Shown here piece after piece: positions 43,763-53,443 of a stretch of 64,000 nucleotides of DNA. Where the stretch lies: assembly GCF_046156175.1 (NCBI RefSeq), contig NZ_JAYLVL010000001.1, forward strand, positions 310,001-374,000, read 5' to 3'. This DNA comes from Lacisediminihabitans sp046156175 (lineage in GTDB: Bacteria > Actinomycetota > Actinomycetes > Actinomycetales > Microbacteriaceae). The translations under genes and the position numbers were made by a program. Numbering within the stretch: position 1 is the stretch's first letter; the number at the start of each line of letters is the position of its first letter. A model generated the notes under the pieces. The model ran no database searches. It saw only the letters and a program-made list of their open reading frames with translations, and had not been told where the DNA came from.

Positions 43763-46489
43763 TTGACGGTAAACGACCAGGACCCCTACTCGGTGAATCA
43801 CACCGACCAGGACCCTGAGGAAACTGCGGAATGGCAGGAGTCCCTCGATGCGCTGGTGGCAGCGCAGGGCCATGAACGCGGGCGGGAGATCATCCTCAGC
43901 CTGCTGAAGCGGTCGAAGGAGCTCCACCTCGGAGTGCCGATGGTTCCGACCACCGACTACCTCAACACGATCGCTCCCGAGAACGAGCCCGAATTCCCGG
44001 GGGACGAAGACCTCGAGCGCCGGTACCGCGCCTGGCTGCGCTGGAACGCCGCCATCATGGTGCACCGCGCCCAGCGCCCCGGCATCTCCGTCGGTGGTCA
44101 CATCTCCACCTACGCCGGCTCTGCGACACTCTACGAGGTCGGCAGCAACCACTTCTTCCGCGGCCAGGATCACGCCGGCGGCGGTGACCAGGTCTTCTAC
44201 CAGGGTCACGCTTCCCCCGGCATGTACGCCCGCGCCTTCCTCGAGGGGCGCCTCTCGACCGACCAGCTCGACGGATTCCGCCAGGAGAAGTCGCACCAGG
44301 GCGGCGGACTCTCGTCCTACCCGCATCCTCGTCTCATGCCGGACTTCTGGCAGTTCCCCACGGTGTCGATGGGCCTCGGGCCGATCAACGCGATCTACCA
44401 GGCGCAGTCGAACAAGTACCTCACCAACCGCGGGATCAAGGATGCCTCCGACCAGCAGGTCTGGGCGTTCCTCGGCGACGGCGAGATGGACGAGGTGGAG
44501 AGCCGCGGTGCCCTCCAGCTCGCGGCGAACGACGGCCTCGACAACCTCAACTTCGTGATCAACTGCAACCTCCAGCGCCTCGATGGCCCGGTGCGGGGTA
44601 ACGGCAAGATCATCCAGGAGCTCGAGAGCTTCTTCCGCGGTGCCGGCTGGAACGTCATCAAGGTGATCTGGGGCCGCGAGTGGGACGAACTCCTCGCCCG
44701 CGACTCGGAGGGCGCGCTCCGCGACCTGATGAACCGCACCCCTGACGGCGACTACCAGACCTACAAGGCCGAGAGCGGCGCCTACGTGCGCGAGAACTTC
44801 TTCGGCCGCGACCCGCGCACCCTGGAGATGGTCAAGGACTACACCGACGACCAGGTCTGGGGACTCAAGCGCGGCGGGCACGACTACCGCAAGGTCTACG
44901 CGGCCTTCAAGGCGGCCTCAGAGCACAAGGGCCAGCCCACCGTGATCCTCACCAAGACGGTGAAGGGCTACGGCCTCGGCCCGTCGTTCGAGGGGCGCAA
45001 CGCGACCCACCAGATGAAGAAGCTCACCCTCGACAACCTCAAGCAGTTCCGCGACGCGATGCGCATCCCGATCACGGATGCCGTTCTCGAGGAGAACCCG
45101 TACCTGCCGCCCTACTACCACCCGGGTGAGGACGACGAAGCGATCCAGTACATCCGCGAACGCCGCACAGAGCTCGGGGGGTACCTCCCCGAGCGCCGTA
45201 CGCGGCACGTGCCGCTGAGCCTTCCGGACGACTCCGCCTACGCGATCGCCAAGAAGAGCTCCGGCAAGCAGGAGATCGCCACCACCATGGCCTTCGCCCG
45301 ACTGCTGAAGGATCTGCTCAAGTCCAAGGACTTCGGTCACCGCATCGTGCCGATCATCCCGGATGAGGCGCGCACCTTCGGCATGGACGCCTACTTCCCC
45401 ACCGCCAAGATCTACAACCCCAGCGGGCAGCAGTACACCTCCGTGGACCGCGAGCAGCTGCTCGCCTACAAGGAGAGCCCCCAGGGCCAGATCGTGCACG
45501 TCGGCATCAACGAGGCGGGGGGCTTCGCGGCCTTCACCGCGGCAGGAACGTCCTACGCCACCCACGGCGAGCCGCTGATCCCCGTTTACGTCTTCTACTC
45601 GATGTTCGGCTTCCAGCGCACCGGTGACGCGATGTGGGCTGCCGGAGACCAGATGGCACGCGGATTCATCGTGGGTGCCACCGCCGGCCGCACGACCCTC
45701 ACCGGTGAAGGTCTGCAGCATGCCGACGGCCATTCCATCCTGCTCGCCTCGACGAACCCGGCGGTCGTGGCCTACGACGCCGCCTACGGTTACGAACTCG
45801 GCCATATCGTCAAGGACGGTCTCGACCGCATGTATGGGGGCACTCATCCGCACCCGAACGTCATGTACTACCTCACCGTGTACAACGAGCCGATCATCCA
45901 ACCGGCCGAACCGGAAGACCTCGACGTCGACGGACTGCTCAAGGGCATCTACCGTCTGAACGCGAGTACCGTTCAGGGACCGAAGGCACAGTTGCTCGCC
46001 TCCGGTGTCGCCGTGCCGTGGGCTCTCGAGGCCCAACAGCTGTTGGCGGAGGACTGGGGCGTGTCAGCGGATGTCTGGTCCGTCACCTCCTGGACGGAAC
46101 TGCGTCGCGACGGCCTTGCCGCCGAGGAGCAGAATTTCCTCAATCCCAACTCTGAGAAGCGCGTGCCCTATGTGACGCAGAAGCTCTCCGGAGCCGAGGG
46201 ACCGTTCGTCGCGGTCACGGACTTCATGCACGCGGTGCCGGACCAGATCCGTCCCTTCGTCCCCGGAGATTTCGCCACCCTCGGTGCTGATGACTTCGGA
46301 TTCTCGGACACCCGAGCTGCGGCCCGTCGCTTCTTCAAGATCGATGGTCCGTCGCTGGTCGTGCGCACGCTGGAGTCTCTCGTCGCGCAGGGCAAACTGC
46401 ACCCGGGCATCCCGCAGCAGGCGATCGAACGCTACCGTCTGCACGATGTGACCGCGGGCACCACGGGCACGGCGGGCGGCGAGAGCTAG
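43763..46489 (+). CDS. aceE: Pyruvate dehydrogenase E1 component, homodimeric
   Basis: A 908-aa thiamine-diphosphate enzyme that decarboxylates pyruvate in the pyruvate dehydrogenase complex, making acetyl-CoA. Motifs are HISTYAGSATLYEVGSNHFF (split as HISTYAGSA and YEVGSNHFFRG), QGHASPGMYARA, the ThDP-binding GDGEMDEVESRGAL...NLNFVINCNLQ (about residue 239 onward) and VKGYGLGPSFEGRN. The conserved N-terminus TVNDQDPYSVNHTDQDPEE places the start at TTG 43763, with GCGAGG a few bases upstream; no ATG or GTG fits better. The gene precedes fasR and the fab genes, so acetyl-CoA supply and fatty-acid synthesis are adjacent. Confidence 0.96.
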   Translation: MTVNDQDPYSVNHTDQDPEETAEWQESLDALVAAQGHERGREIILSLLKRSKELHLGVPMVPTTDYLNTIAPENEPEFPGDEDLERRYRAWLRWNAAIMVHRAQRPGISVGGHISTYAGSATLYEVGSNHFFRGQDHAGGGDQVFYQGHASPGMYARAFLEGRLSTDQLDGFRQEKSHQGGGLSSYPHPRLMPDFWQFPTVSMGLGPINAIYQAQSNKYLTNRGIKDASDQQVWAFLGDGEMDEVESRGALQLAANDGLDNLNFVINCNLQRLDGPVRGNGKIIQELESFFRGAGWNVIKVIWGREWDELLARDSEGALRDLMNRTPDGDYQTYKAESGAYVRENFFGRDPRTLEMVKDYTDDQVWGLKRGGHDYRKVYAAFKAASEHKGQPTVILTKTVKGYGLGPSFEGRNATHQMKKLTLDNLKQFRDAMRIPITDAVLEENPYLPPYYHPGEDDEAIQYIRERRTELGGYLPERRTRHVPLSLPDDSAYAIAKKSSGKQEIATTMAFARLLKDLLKSKDFGHRIVPIIPDEARTFGMDAYFPTAKIYNPSGQQYTSVDREQLLAYKESPQGQIVHVGINEAGGFAAFTAAGTSYATHGEPLIPVYVFYSMFGFQRTGDAMWAAGDQMARGFIVGATAGRTTLTGEGLQHADGHSILLASTNPAVVAYDAAYGYELGHIVKDGLDRMYGGTHPHPNVMYYLTVYNEPIIQPAEPEDLDVDGLLKGIYRLNASTVQGPKAQLLASGVAVPWALEAQQLLAEDWGVSADVWSVTSWTELRRDGLAAEEQNFLNPNSEKRVPYVTQKLSGAEGPFVAVTDFMHAVPDQIRPFVPGDFATLGADDFGFSDTRAAARRFFKIDGPSLVVRTLESLVAQGKLHPGIPQQAIERYRLHDVTAGTTGTAGGES

Positions 46490-46507
46490 CCCGACGCTCG
46501 CGACGAC

Positions 46508-47707
46508 ATGGCACCTGCGGTCAAGACAAAGGAACAGACGCTCGCCTGGCTGAGGGCGATATCCGGCGAGCTCGCCACGGCGACCCTCAAACGACTCGAC
46601 GACACGCTCTCCTGGTACGGCGAAATGCCGCCGGGGCGGCGGTCGGCGGTCGGGCTGGTCGCTCAGGCGGGAATCACCTCCTTCATCCACTGGTACGACG
46701 ACCCCACCTCGACCCCATGGATCGCGGCGGATGTCTTCGGCGCGGCTCCCCGTGAGTTGCTTCGCTCCGTGAGTCTCACGCAGACCCTCCAGCTCATCCG
46801 CGTGACCGTCGAAGTGGTGGAAGACCGCGTCAAGGGCGCCGACGAGACCGTGCGGGAGGCGATCCTGCTCTACTCCCGGGAGATCGCTTTCGCGGCGGCG
46901 GATGTCTACGCCCGTGCGGCCGAGGCTCGCGGGTTGTGGGATGCACGGCTCGAAGCTCTCGTCGTCGACTCGATCCTGAGCGGGGAGTACGACGACGAAC
47001 TGCCGTCGCGAATCGCCGCGCTCGGGTGGCATGGGCATGGCGAGGTCTCCGTTCTCGTCGGCACCGCGCCGAAGATGCTCGACGTCGACATGCTGCGCCG
47101 AACCGCGAGACACCTCGATGCCGACGTGCTGATCGGCGTGCAGGGAAGCCGGCTCGTCCTCGTGATCGGGCGCGCTCATCCCACTCCCCAGGACGATGAG
47201 CCCGCGGACGCGACCCTGACTCCCTTTCTCGAGATCGCATCGGCGCTGGAGCCGGGTTTCGGCGACGGTAACCTGGTACTCGGCCACCAGGTTCCCTCCC
47301 TGGTCGAAGCATCCCGCAGTGCCAAGGCGGCGCTCGCCGGATTCGCGGTCGCCCGGTCCTGGCGCAACGCCCCCCGACCCACTCTCGCCGATGACCTGCT
47401 TCCCGAACGGGCACTCGCCGGGGACGCCCTCGCCCGGGCCACGCTCATCAACCGCATCTACAAACCGCTGCAGGCGCACTCCACCGAGCTCCTCGCCACT
47501 CTCTGGTGCTACCTGGACAACGGTCGGTCTCTCGAGGCCACGGCACGCGAGTTGTTCGTTCACCCCAACACTGTGCGGTACCGCCTCAAACGGGTCTCCG
47601 AGGTGATCGGATGGGATGCCACGGGCGCCCGGGAGTCCCTCATCCTGCAGGCGGCTCTCATCATCGGATCGATCGCCGAGCCGGACGGTCCGCTGCGCCG
47701 CCGCTAG
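46508..47707 (+). CDS. fasR: PucR-type transcriptional regulator of fatty-acid synthesis
   Basis: A 399-aa regulator with a variable N-terminal sensing region, a central GGDEF-like/PucR domain (about 170-300, with VSVLVGTAPK and LVLVIGRAH) and a C-terminal helix-turn-helix (LEATARELFVHPNTVRYRLKRVSEV, about 345-370, divided here as LEATARELFVHPNTVR and YRLKRVSEV). In Streptomyces the orthologous gene next to fabD encodes FasR, an activator of the fab operon; its position between aceE and fabD here supports the same name. It begins 18 bp after aceE and may be co-transcribed with it. Confidence 0.88.
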   Translation: MAPAVKTKEQTLAWLRAISGELATATLKRLDDTLSWYGEMPPGRRSAVGLVAQAGITSFIHWYDDPTSTPWIAADVFGAAPRELLRSVSLTQTLQLIRVTVEVVEDRVKGADETVREAILLYSREIAFAAADVYARAAEARGLWDARLEALVVDSILSGEYDDELPSRIAALGWHGHGEVSVLVGTAPKMLDVDMLRRTARHLDADVLIGVQGSRLVLVIGRAHPTPQDDEPADATLTPFLEIASALEPGFGDGNLVLGHQVPSLVEASRSAKAALAGFAVARSWRNAPRPTLADDLLPERALAGDALARATLINRIYKPLQAHSTELLATLWCYLDNGRSLEATARELFVHPNTVRYRLKRVSEVIGWDATGARESLILQAALIIGSIAEPDGPLRRR

Positions 47708-47967
47708 CGGCCGTGCGGAACGCTGGCGCGCCGCCCACGCCCACGGGCGAAAACGGACACTCCGGTCCGGCGTGCCGGCCCGTGCGGGCCGCAATCGCCC
47801 GCTGTGAGCGCACCGCACCCCGGCCGGAGAACCTGCCGAGGACGCCGGTAGTCCGGGTCACAGTCTGCCGCCGACCCATCAGGATTGTGGGATCGACCCA
47901 AGCTGCGCGGTATTTCTTAGTGACGGTCTACAACCCGGGAAGTGCTCGAGCACGGCAGACTGGACTG

Positions 47968-48885
47968 ATGATCGTCGTCGTCTGTCCCGGCCAGGGTTCT
48001 CAAACTCCGGGCTTCCTCTCCCCCTGGCTGGCTGAACCACGGTTCGCCGATCACCTCACCGCGCTCTCGGATGCCGCGGGCATCGACCTCGCCGCGCATG
48101 GCACCACCTCCGACGCCGACACGATCCGCGACACCGCCGTCGCCCAGCCGCTCATCGTCGCCGCCGGCCTCCTCACTCTCGCCGCGCTGCTCGAGGGGCG
48201 CCGCGACAAGATCGGCGGAGTCGCCGGGCATTCGGTCGGCGAGGTCACCGCCGCCGCCGCCGCCGGCATCCTCAGTGAGACGGATGCGATGACGCTCGTG
48301 CGCGAGCGGGGATCCGCCATGGCCGGCGCCGCGGCCCTCGAACCCACCGGCATGAGCGCGGTCATCGGCGCAGCGGAAGACGAACTGCTCGCGAAGCTCG
48401 CGGAGCTGGGGCTCGAACCGGCGAACTTCAATGGCGGGGGCCAGATCGTGGTCGCGGGAGCCCTCGATGCACTAGCGGCTCTCAAGGAAGCGCCGCCCAC
48501 CGGGGCGCGGGTGATTCCCCTTCAGGTCGCGGGGGCATTCCACACCAGGTATATGTCGCCGGCGGTCGCCCACCTGTCGACCGTGGCTGCGGGAATTGAG
48601 ACGCACGATCCGAGCCTCACCATCTGGACCAACCACGATGGATCGGCAATCGCGAACGGTGCCTCGTTCATCGAGCTGCTCGTCGGGCAGGTTTCCTCCC
48701 CTGTACGGTGGGACAAGACAATGGACGCGTTCGCGGCCGCTGGCGTCACCGGCCTGATCGAGATCGCGCCGGCCGGCGCCCTGGTCGGCTTGGCGAAACG
48801 CGGCCTCAAAGGAGTGCCAACGGTGGCCGTCAAGACTCCGGACGACCTCTCTGCCGCATTCGACCTGATCGACGGGAAGTCATGA
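47968..48885 (+). CDS. fabD: Malonyl-CoA:ACP malonyltransferase
   Basis: A 305-aa acyltransferase that loads malonyl groups onto ACP. It has VVCPGQGSQTPGF near the N-terminus, the nucleophile elbow GVAGHSVGEVTA (Ser about residue 92), the conserved Arg in LVRERGSAM and the catalytic His in VAGAFHTRYMSP. The ATG at 47968 begins the normal family N-terminus; the upstream open frame to 47506 overlaps fasR and is unlikely. The 260 bp before it hold no gene and probably contain the fab promoter (candidate -10 TATTTCT near 47911). Its stop overlaps the fabH start. Confidence 0.95.
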   Translation: MIVVVCPGQGSQTPGFLSPWLAEPRFADHLTALSDAAGIDLAAHGTTSDADTIRDTAVAQPLIVAAGLLTLAALLEGRRDKIGGVAGHSVGEVTAAAAAGILSETDAMTLVRERGSAMAGAAALEPTGMSAVIGAAEDELLAKLAELGLEPANFNGGGQIVVAGALDALAALKEAPPTGARVIPLQVAGAFHTRYMSPAVAHLSTVAAGIETHDPSLTIWTNHDGSAIANGASFIELLVGQVSSPVRWDKTMDAFAAAGVTGLIEIAPAGALVGLAKRGLKGVPTVAVKTPDDLSAAFDLIDGKS

Positions 48886-49886
48886 GCCACCCCATCCTGA
48901 ACCAGACCCACGGTGCGCAATTCACCCGTATCTACAGCTACGGCGCGGCGCGCGGCGACCGTGTCGTGCCCAACGAAGAATTGATCGGCCCGATCGATTC
49001 GAGCGACGAGTGGATCCAGCAACGCACGGGAATCGTCACCCGCACACGCGCCTCAGCCGGCATCCTCGCGGTCGACCTCGCCACGGATGCCGCTCGGGAG
49101 GCGATCGAGAAGTCCGGCGTCGCCGCCGACCAGATCGACCTTGTGATCATCGCGACGATCAGTAACGTGCAGCAGACCCCCTCCATGGCCGCGGTCGTCG
49201 CGGATCGCGTCGGCTCCAACCCGGCAGCGGCCTACGACACCAATGCCGCCTGTGCCGGATTCAGCTACGCCGTCACCCAGGCCGATGCCCTCATCCGCAC
49301 GGGTGCCGCGCACTACGCCTTGGTGATCGGCGCAGAGAAGCTCAGCGATGTGGTCGACCCGACGGATCGCTCCATCTCGTTCCTGCTCGGTGACGGTGCA
49401 GGTGCCGTGGTGATCGGCCCGAGCGAGACTCCCGGCATCGCTCCGGCGGTCTGGGGCTCTGATGGTTCCAAGGCGGATGCGGTGGGCATGAACTCCACCC
49501 TCACCGCCTTCCGCGACGGAACTGCCGAGTGGCCCACCCTCCGCCAGGAGGGCCAGACCGTCTTCCGCTGGGCCGTCTGGGACATGGCCAAGGTCGCCAA
49601 GCAGGCCCTGGAGGCCGCGGGAATCACCTCGGCCGACCTCGCGGCATTCATCCCCCACCAGGCCAACATGCGCATCATCGACGAGTTCGCCAAGCAGCTC
49701 AAGCTGCCCGAATCGGTGATGATCGCCCGCGACATCGCCACGACCGGCAACACCTCGGCCGCGTCGATCCCTCTCGCCACCCACCGGCTGCTCGCCGAGC
49801 ATCCCGAACTCAGCGGCGGACTCGCGCTGCAGATCGGATTCGGCGCCGGGCTGGTCTTCGGAGCCCAGGTCGTTGTGCTCCCGTAA
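48882..49886 (+). CDS. fabH: 3-oxoacyl-ACP synthase III
   Basis: A 334-aa initiating ketoacyl synthase that condenses acyl-CoA with malonyl-ACP. The triad is visible: Cys in YDTNAACAGFSYAV, His in AAFIPHQANMRI and Asn in TTGNTSAASIPLA. The SSDEWIQQRTGI segment is typical. In Gram-positives FabH specificity sets branched-chain acyl starts. The ATG overlaps the fabD stop (ATGA), so translation is coupled; acpP follows after 41 bp. Confidence 0.96.
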   Translation: MSHPILNQTHGAQFTRIYSYGAARGDRVVPNEELIGPIDSSDEWIQQRTGIVTRTRASAGILAVDLATDAAREAIEKSGVAADQIDLVIIATISNVQQTPSMAAVVADRVGSNPAAAYDTNAACAGFSYAVTQADALIRTGAAHYALVIGAEKLSDVVDPTDRSISFLLGDGAGAVVIGPSETPGIAPAVWGSDGSKADAVGMNSTLTAFRDGTAEWPTLRQEGQTVFRWAVWDMAKVAKQALEAAGITSADLAAFIPHQANMRIIDEFAKQLKLPESVMIARDIATTGNTSAASIPLATHRLLAEHPELSGGLALQIGFGAGLVFGAQVVVLP

Positions 49887-49927
49887 GATAATCAACGGTC
49901 AAACGACACCCCCAAGGAGATAACACA

Positions 49928-50176
49928 ATGGCATTGTCCACCGAAGAAGTACTGGCCGGTCTCGCCGAGCTCATCAACGACGAAACCGGCATCGCCACCG
50001 ACTCGGTCGAGCTGGGCAAGTCGTTCACCGACGACCTCGACATCGACTCGATCTCGATGATGACGATCGTCGTCAACGCGGAAGAGAAGTTCGACGTGAA
50101 GATCCCGGACGAAGAGGTCAAGAACCTCAAGACCGTCGGTGACGCCGTGAGCTTCATCGTCGCCGCCCAGGACTAA
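49928..50176 (+). CDS. acpP: Acyl carrier protein
   Basis: An 82-aa acidic four-helix protein carrying growing acyl chains on 4'-phosphopantetheine. The attachment serine is in DDLDIDSISMMTIV; the family consensus is DSL, here DSI. CCAAGGAGATAACACA gives a strong AAGGAG Shine-Dalgarno before the ATG. Its context is the core of the fab operon. Confidence 0.96.
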   Translation: MALSTEEVLAGLAELINDETGIATDSVELGKSFTDDLDIDSISMMTIVVNAEEKFDVKIPDEEVKNLKTVGDAVSFIVAAQD

Positions 50177-50224
50177 GTACCACCCAGCACGGAAATCGGG
50201 CCCGCTGGGCCCACCAACGCGGCT

Positions 50225-50254
50225 GGCCAGCCCACGCTCTTCGCTGGGCTGGCC
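50225..50254 (+). terminator. Hairpin between acpP and fabF
   Basis: A perfect 10-bp stem (GGCCAGCCCA / TGGGCTGGCC) with a 10-nt loop in the 128-bp gap. No T-tract follows, so it more likely stabilises the acpP message or partly terminates, allowing more ACP than FabF. Confidence 0.5.
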
Positions 50255-50304
50255 GCGCCCGTCGGACGACGCCATCCGCGTCTATTCACCAGAGAGTTGC
50301 CGCC

Positions 50305-51540
50305 ATGACCAAGAAGATCGTCGTCACCGGAATCGGTGCTATTTCGCCGATCGGAGCCACCGCGCCCGATACCTGGGCCGCACTCCTCGCCGGCGCCTCC
50401 GGTGGCCGCAGCCTCGAATACGACTGGGTCGAGAAGTACGACCTTCCCGTGACATTCGCTGCCGAGTCCATCGTGCGGCCCGAAGAGTTCCTCGAGCGCC
50501 AGGAAGCCAAGCGCCTCGACCCCTCCGCCCAGCTCGCTCTCGTCTCCGCCCGTGAGGCGTGGAAGGATGCCGGCTCGCCCGAGGTCGCCCCCGAGCGCCT
50601 CGGAGTGGACTACGCGACGGGCATCGGCGGACTGTGGACCCTCCTGAACGGCTGGGACACCCTGCGCGAAAAGGGACCACGCCGCGTGCTTCCGATGACC
50701 GTTCCGATGCTCATGCCCAATGCGGCATCCGCGGCGATCAGCATGGACCTCGACGCGCGCGCCTTCGCCCGCACCGACGTCTCCGCGTGTGCCTCCAGCA
50801 CCGAGTCCATCGCCAATGCGTACGACCATTTGCAGGCGGGCCTCGCCGACGTCATCGTCGCGGGCGGAACCGAATCCGTGATCCATCCCTTCACCATTTC
50901 GGCCTTCGCCGGCATGCAGGCGCTCTCGAAGCGCAACGACGACCCCGCGACGGCCTCGCGGCCCTACGACAGTGCCCGCGACGGATTCGTCATGGGCGAG
51001 GGTGCGGCGACCATCGTCATGGAGACCGAGGAGCACGCTCTGGCCAGGGGAGCCCGGATCTACGCCGAGATCGCGGGAGGTGGGGTCACGAGCGACTCGT
51101 ACCACATCACGGCGCCCGATCCCGAGGGCCGTGGGGCCGCCAGAGCCGTCTATGCGGCGCTCGAGCAGGCCGGCGCCACGCCGGATGAGGTCGTTCACAT
51201 CAACGCGCACGCCACCAGCACTCCGGTCGGCGACATCGCGGAATACAAGGCGCTGCTCTCCGTGTTCGGCGACCGACTGGGCCAGATCCCCGTCTCGGCC
51301 ACTAAAGGCGCGACCGGCCACCTGCTCGGCGGCACCGGTGCGCTCGAGGCGATCTTCACGATCCTCGCGATCCGTGACCGCACCGCGCCTCCCACGATCA
51401 ACCTGACAGACCAGGATCCGGAGATCCCACTCGATGTCGTCACGAGCCCCCGCTCGCTCGGCGACGGTCCCTTGCTCGCCATCAGCAACTCGTTCGGCTT
51501 CGGCGGTCACAACGCCGTGCTGGCCTTCCGGAGCGTATGA
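50305..51540 (+). CDS. fabF: 3-oxoacyl-ACP synthase II
   Basis: A 411-aa elongating ketoacyl synthase. The catalytic Cys is in DVSACASSTESIANAY, and the two His are in VVHINAHATSTPVGD and SATKGATGHLLGG. NSFGFGGHNAVLAF is the C-terminal signature. It starts after an AGAGAGT-like motif. It is the last fab gene here; its stop overlaps the start of a GT4 glycosyltransferase. Confidence 0.96.
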   Translation: MTKKIVVTGIGAISPIGATAPDTWAALLAGASGGRSLEYDWVEKYDLPVTFAAESIVRPEEFLERQEAKRLDPSAQLALVSAREAWKDAGSPEVAPERLGVDYATGIGGLWTLLNGWDTLREKGPRRVLPMTVPMLMPNAASAAISMDLDARAFARTDVSACASSTESIANAYDHLQAGLADVIVAGGTESVIHPFTISAFAGMQALSKRNDDPATASRPYDSARDGFVMGEGAATIVMETEEHALARGARIYAEIAGGGVTSDSYHITAPDPEGRGAARAVYAALEQAGATPDEVVHINAHATSTPVGDIAEYKALLSVFGDRLGQIPVSATKGATGHLLGGTGALEAIFTILAIRDRTAPPTINLTDQDPEIPLDVVTSPRSLGDGPLLAISNSFGFGGHNAVLAFRSV

Positions 51541-52748
51541 CCGGCGCGCCAGGCGGCCCGCTGAAGATCGCCATCGTCAGCGACTACTACTTCGACTATG
51601 TCGGGGGCGCCCAGACCTCGATGCGCCAGCAGAAGCTCGCACTCGAGGACGCCGGGCACACCGTGATCGTCGTCTCGCCGGCCCGTGGCTTCCGGGGAGC
51701 GCGCTACCAGCGATCCGCCGACGGCCTCCTGGTGAAGCCGCTGTTCCGGCTGCCCGTGCTCGATCTCGCGGTCATCCCCAACAACGCCCGCAGCGTGGCC
51801 GCACTCGAGCGGTACCTGCGCTCCGAGAAGGCGGACGTGGTGCACGTCCAAACAGAATTCGGGCTTGCGCACGTGGTCGATGCTGCAGCGGCCAACATGG
51901 GGATCCCGCTCGTCCATACGGTGCACAGCTTCTACTGGGCGAGCGAGGGACCGCCGCAGGCATCCGTCGCCTGGTTCATCCGCTGGGCTCTCCAGCTGGT
52001 GATCGGCGAGAAGATCCCGAACATCCTGTTCACTCCGCGCAAGACCGACAACCTGCTGCGCAATCTCGTGCTCGCCATGGCCCGTCGTGCGAAGCAGGTG
52101 GTGTCGCCCTCGAAACACCAGGCGGAAGACCTCGCCGCCGCCGGCGTCACCGGCACCATCTCGGTGATCCCCAACCCGATCGCGACGTCGGATGTCGCGT
52201 CCAACGCCCTCACGATCGAACAGGCGCGCCACCCGAGCTTCCTCTGGGTCGCCCGCTGCGAGCCGGTCAAGCGTCCGCTGCACTTCGCGAGGGCCGTCAT
52301 CGCGGCCCTGGCGCGCACCGACAACGGCTTCACCGTGGACTTCGTCGGAGAGGGCTCAGACCTTCCCGCGCTGAAGAAACTGGCCGCGAACCATCCGGAA
52401 ATGCGGGTGCAGGGTGCCCTCCCGCATGACGAGGTGCTTGCGCTGATGGATGCCTCGGCCGCCATCGCCCTCACCTCGCTGGGATTCGATAACCAGCCGA
52501 TGACCATCGCCGAAGCCGTGAGCCGGGAGCGCGGCGTGTTGTACTGCGATCCGAAGCTCAAGGAGGGGCTGAGCAACTCGGGCTATCTGTCGGAGTCTGC
52601 GGATGATGCGGGCCTGGCCGATGCTCTCGTGGCGCTCGTCGAAGACCCCTCCTTGCTCGTCGGGCTCTCGAAGGGTGCCCTCGTCGATCGCGAGCTGTTC
52701 TCGCCGACGAACTACGTGGAGCGCATCGTCGAGGTCTACCGCCGGTAG
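51537..52748 (+). CDS. GT4 glycosyltransferase coupled to fabF
   Basis: A 403-aa GT-B enzyme. The N-terminal domain begins LKIAIVSDYYFDYVGGAQTS (a glycine-rich acceptor-side loop) and contains VVHVQTEFGLAH and HTVHSFYW. The C-terminal donor domain has SFLWVARCEPVKRPLHFARA, FVGEGSDLPAL and ALTSLGFDNQPMTIAEAVS, which holds the E-x(7)-E-like donor motif region in altered form. Such enzymes glycosylate lipids (for example phosphatidylinositol mannosides or glucosyl-diacylglycerols) or wall polymers. Its ATG overlaps the fabF stop, so it is made with the fatty-acid enzymes, which favours a glycolipid role. The substrate is not identifiable. Confidence 0.88.
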   Translation: MTGAPGGPLKIAIVSDYYFDYVGGAQTSMRQQKLALEDAGHTVIVVSPARGFRGARYQRSADGLLVKPLFRLPVLDLAVIPNNARSVAALERYLRSEKADVVHVQTEFGLAHVVDAAAANMGIPLVHTVHSFYWASEGPPQASVAWFIRWALQLVIGEKIPNILFTPRKTDNLLRNLVLAMARRAKQVVSPSKHQAEDLAAAGVTGTISVIPNPIATSDVASNALTIEQARHPSFLWVARCEPVKRPLHFARAVIAALARTDNGFTVDFVGEGSDLPALKKLAANHPEMRVQGALPHDEVLALMDASAAIALTSLGFDNQPMTIAEAVSRERGVLYCDPKLKEGLSNSGYLSESADDAGLADALVALVEDPSLLVGLSKGALVDRELFSPTNYVERIVEVYRR

Positions 52749-52757
52749 TGCCATCAG

Positions 52758-52784
52758 CCAGCCGGCGAATCGCCTGGCTGGTTT
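52758..52784 (+). terminator. Terminator of the fab-GT4 operon
   Basis: CCAGCCGGCG-AAT-CGCC-(T)-GGCTGG forms a 10-bp stem with a single bulge and a 3-nt loop, followed by TTT, 10 bp after the GT4 stop. Confidence 0.65.
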
Positions 52785-52811
52785 CCACTCGGCTCTCTGC
52801 TCGGCTCCGGG

Positions 52812-53414
52812 CTAGGACTGGCCGGAGCGGAAGATCTGTGTCGCTTCCCGAACCGCGTAGAAGACGATGACGAAACCGGCCACCGGATCCGCCCACCACC
52901 ACCCCAGGAGGAGGTCGAGGCTGATTCCGAGGAGCACGGCGACGGCGAGCATTCCGTCGACGAAGGTCACGCGGCCCTCCGTGAGCAGCACGGGGTTGCC
53001 GAGGGCGCGACCGGTTCGCCCCTTCGCCGTCGCGAGGCTGAACATGACGACGGCCGTCACGGCGGTCCAGACGATCCCCCCGACACCGGGCGATGCACGG
53101 TGACCGGTTACCAGCGCCGCGACGGACTGGGTGAGCAGATACGCGGCCAACAGCACGAATGCGATCCCGATCAGCCGCAGCGCGCGCCTCTGCCGGGCTT
53201 CACCCGTGCCCGACAGCTCCCACAGCACGACCGTGGACGCGCCGATCTCGATGAGACTGTCCAGCCCGAACCCGGCCAGCGCTACCGAGGACGCCTTCGC
53301 CGCGAGAACAGTGAGTACGGCCACCCCGGTGACGTTCCAGGCGAGCGTCGCCCATTCGAGACGTCTTCCCCGGCGCAGAAGACGGGTGCCCGCGTCTGAA
53401 AGCGGGGAAGGCAA
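52812..53414 (-). CDS. Cation-diffusion-facilitator-like membrane protein
   Basis: A 200-aa protein with five or six predicted helices. ALAGFGLDSLIEIGASTVVLW and LTEGRVTFVDGMLAVAVLLG resemble helices 2 and 5 of CDF transporters, where Asp residues bind metal, but the first His of each HxxxD pair is absent (GFGLD and TFVDG). It also lacks the cytoplasmic C-terminal domain. The metal or proton specificity is therefore doubtful. The start is a TTG at 53414, as no ATG or GTG fits. Confidence 0.75.
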   Translation of the reverse strand: MPSPLSDAGTRLLRRGRRLEWATLAWNVTGVAVLTVLAAKASSVALAGFGLDSLIEIGASTVVLWELSGTGEARQRRALRLIGIAFVLLAAYLLTQSVAALVTGHRASPGVGGIVWTAVTAVVMFSLATAKGRTGRALGNPVLLTEGRVTFVDGMLAVAVLLGISLDLLLGWWWADPVAGFVIVFYAVREATQIFRSGQS

Positions 53415-53443
53415 GCGATTCGTCCCGCGAGCGATCGGCCGGC

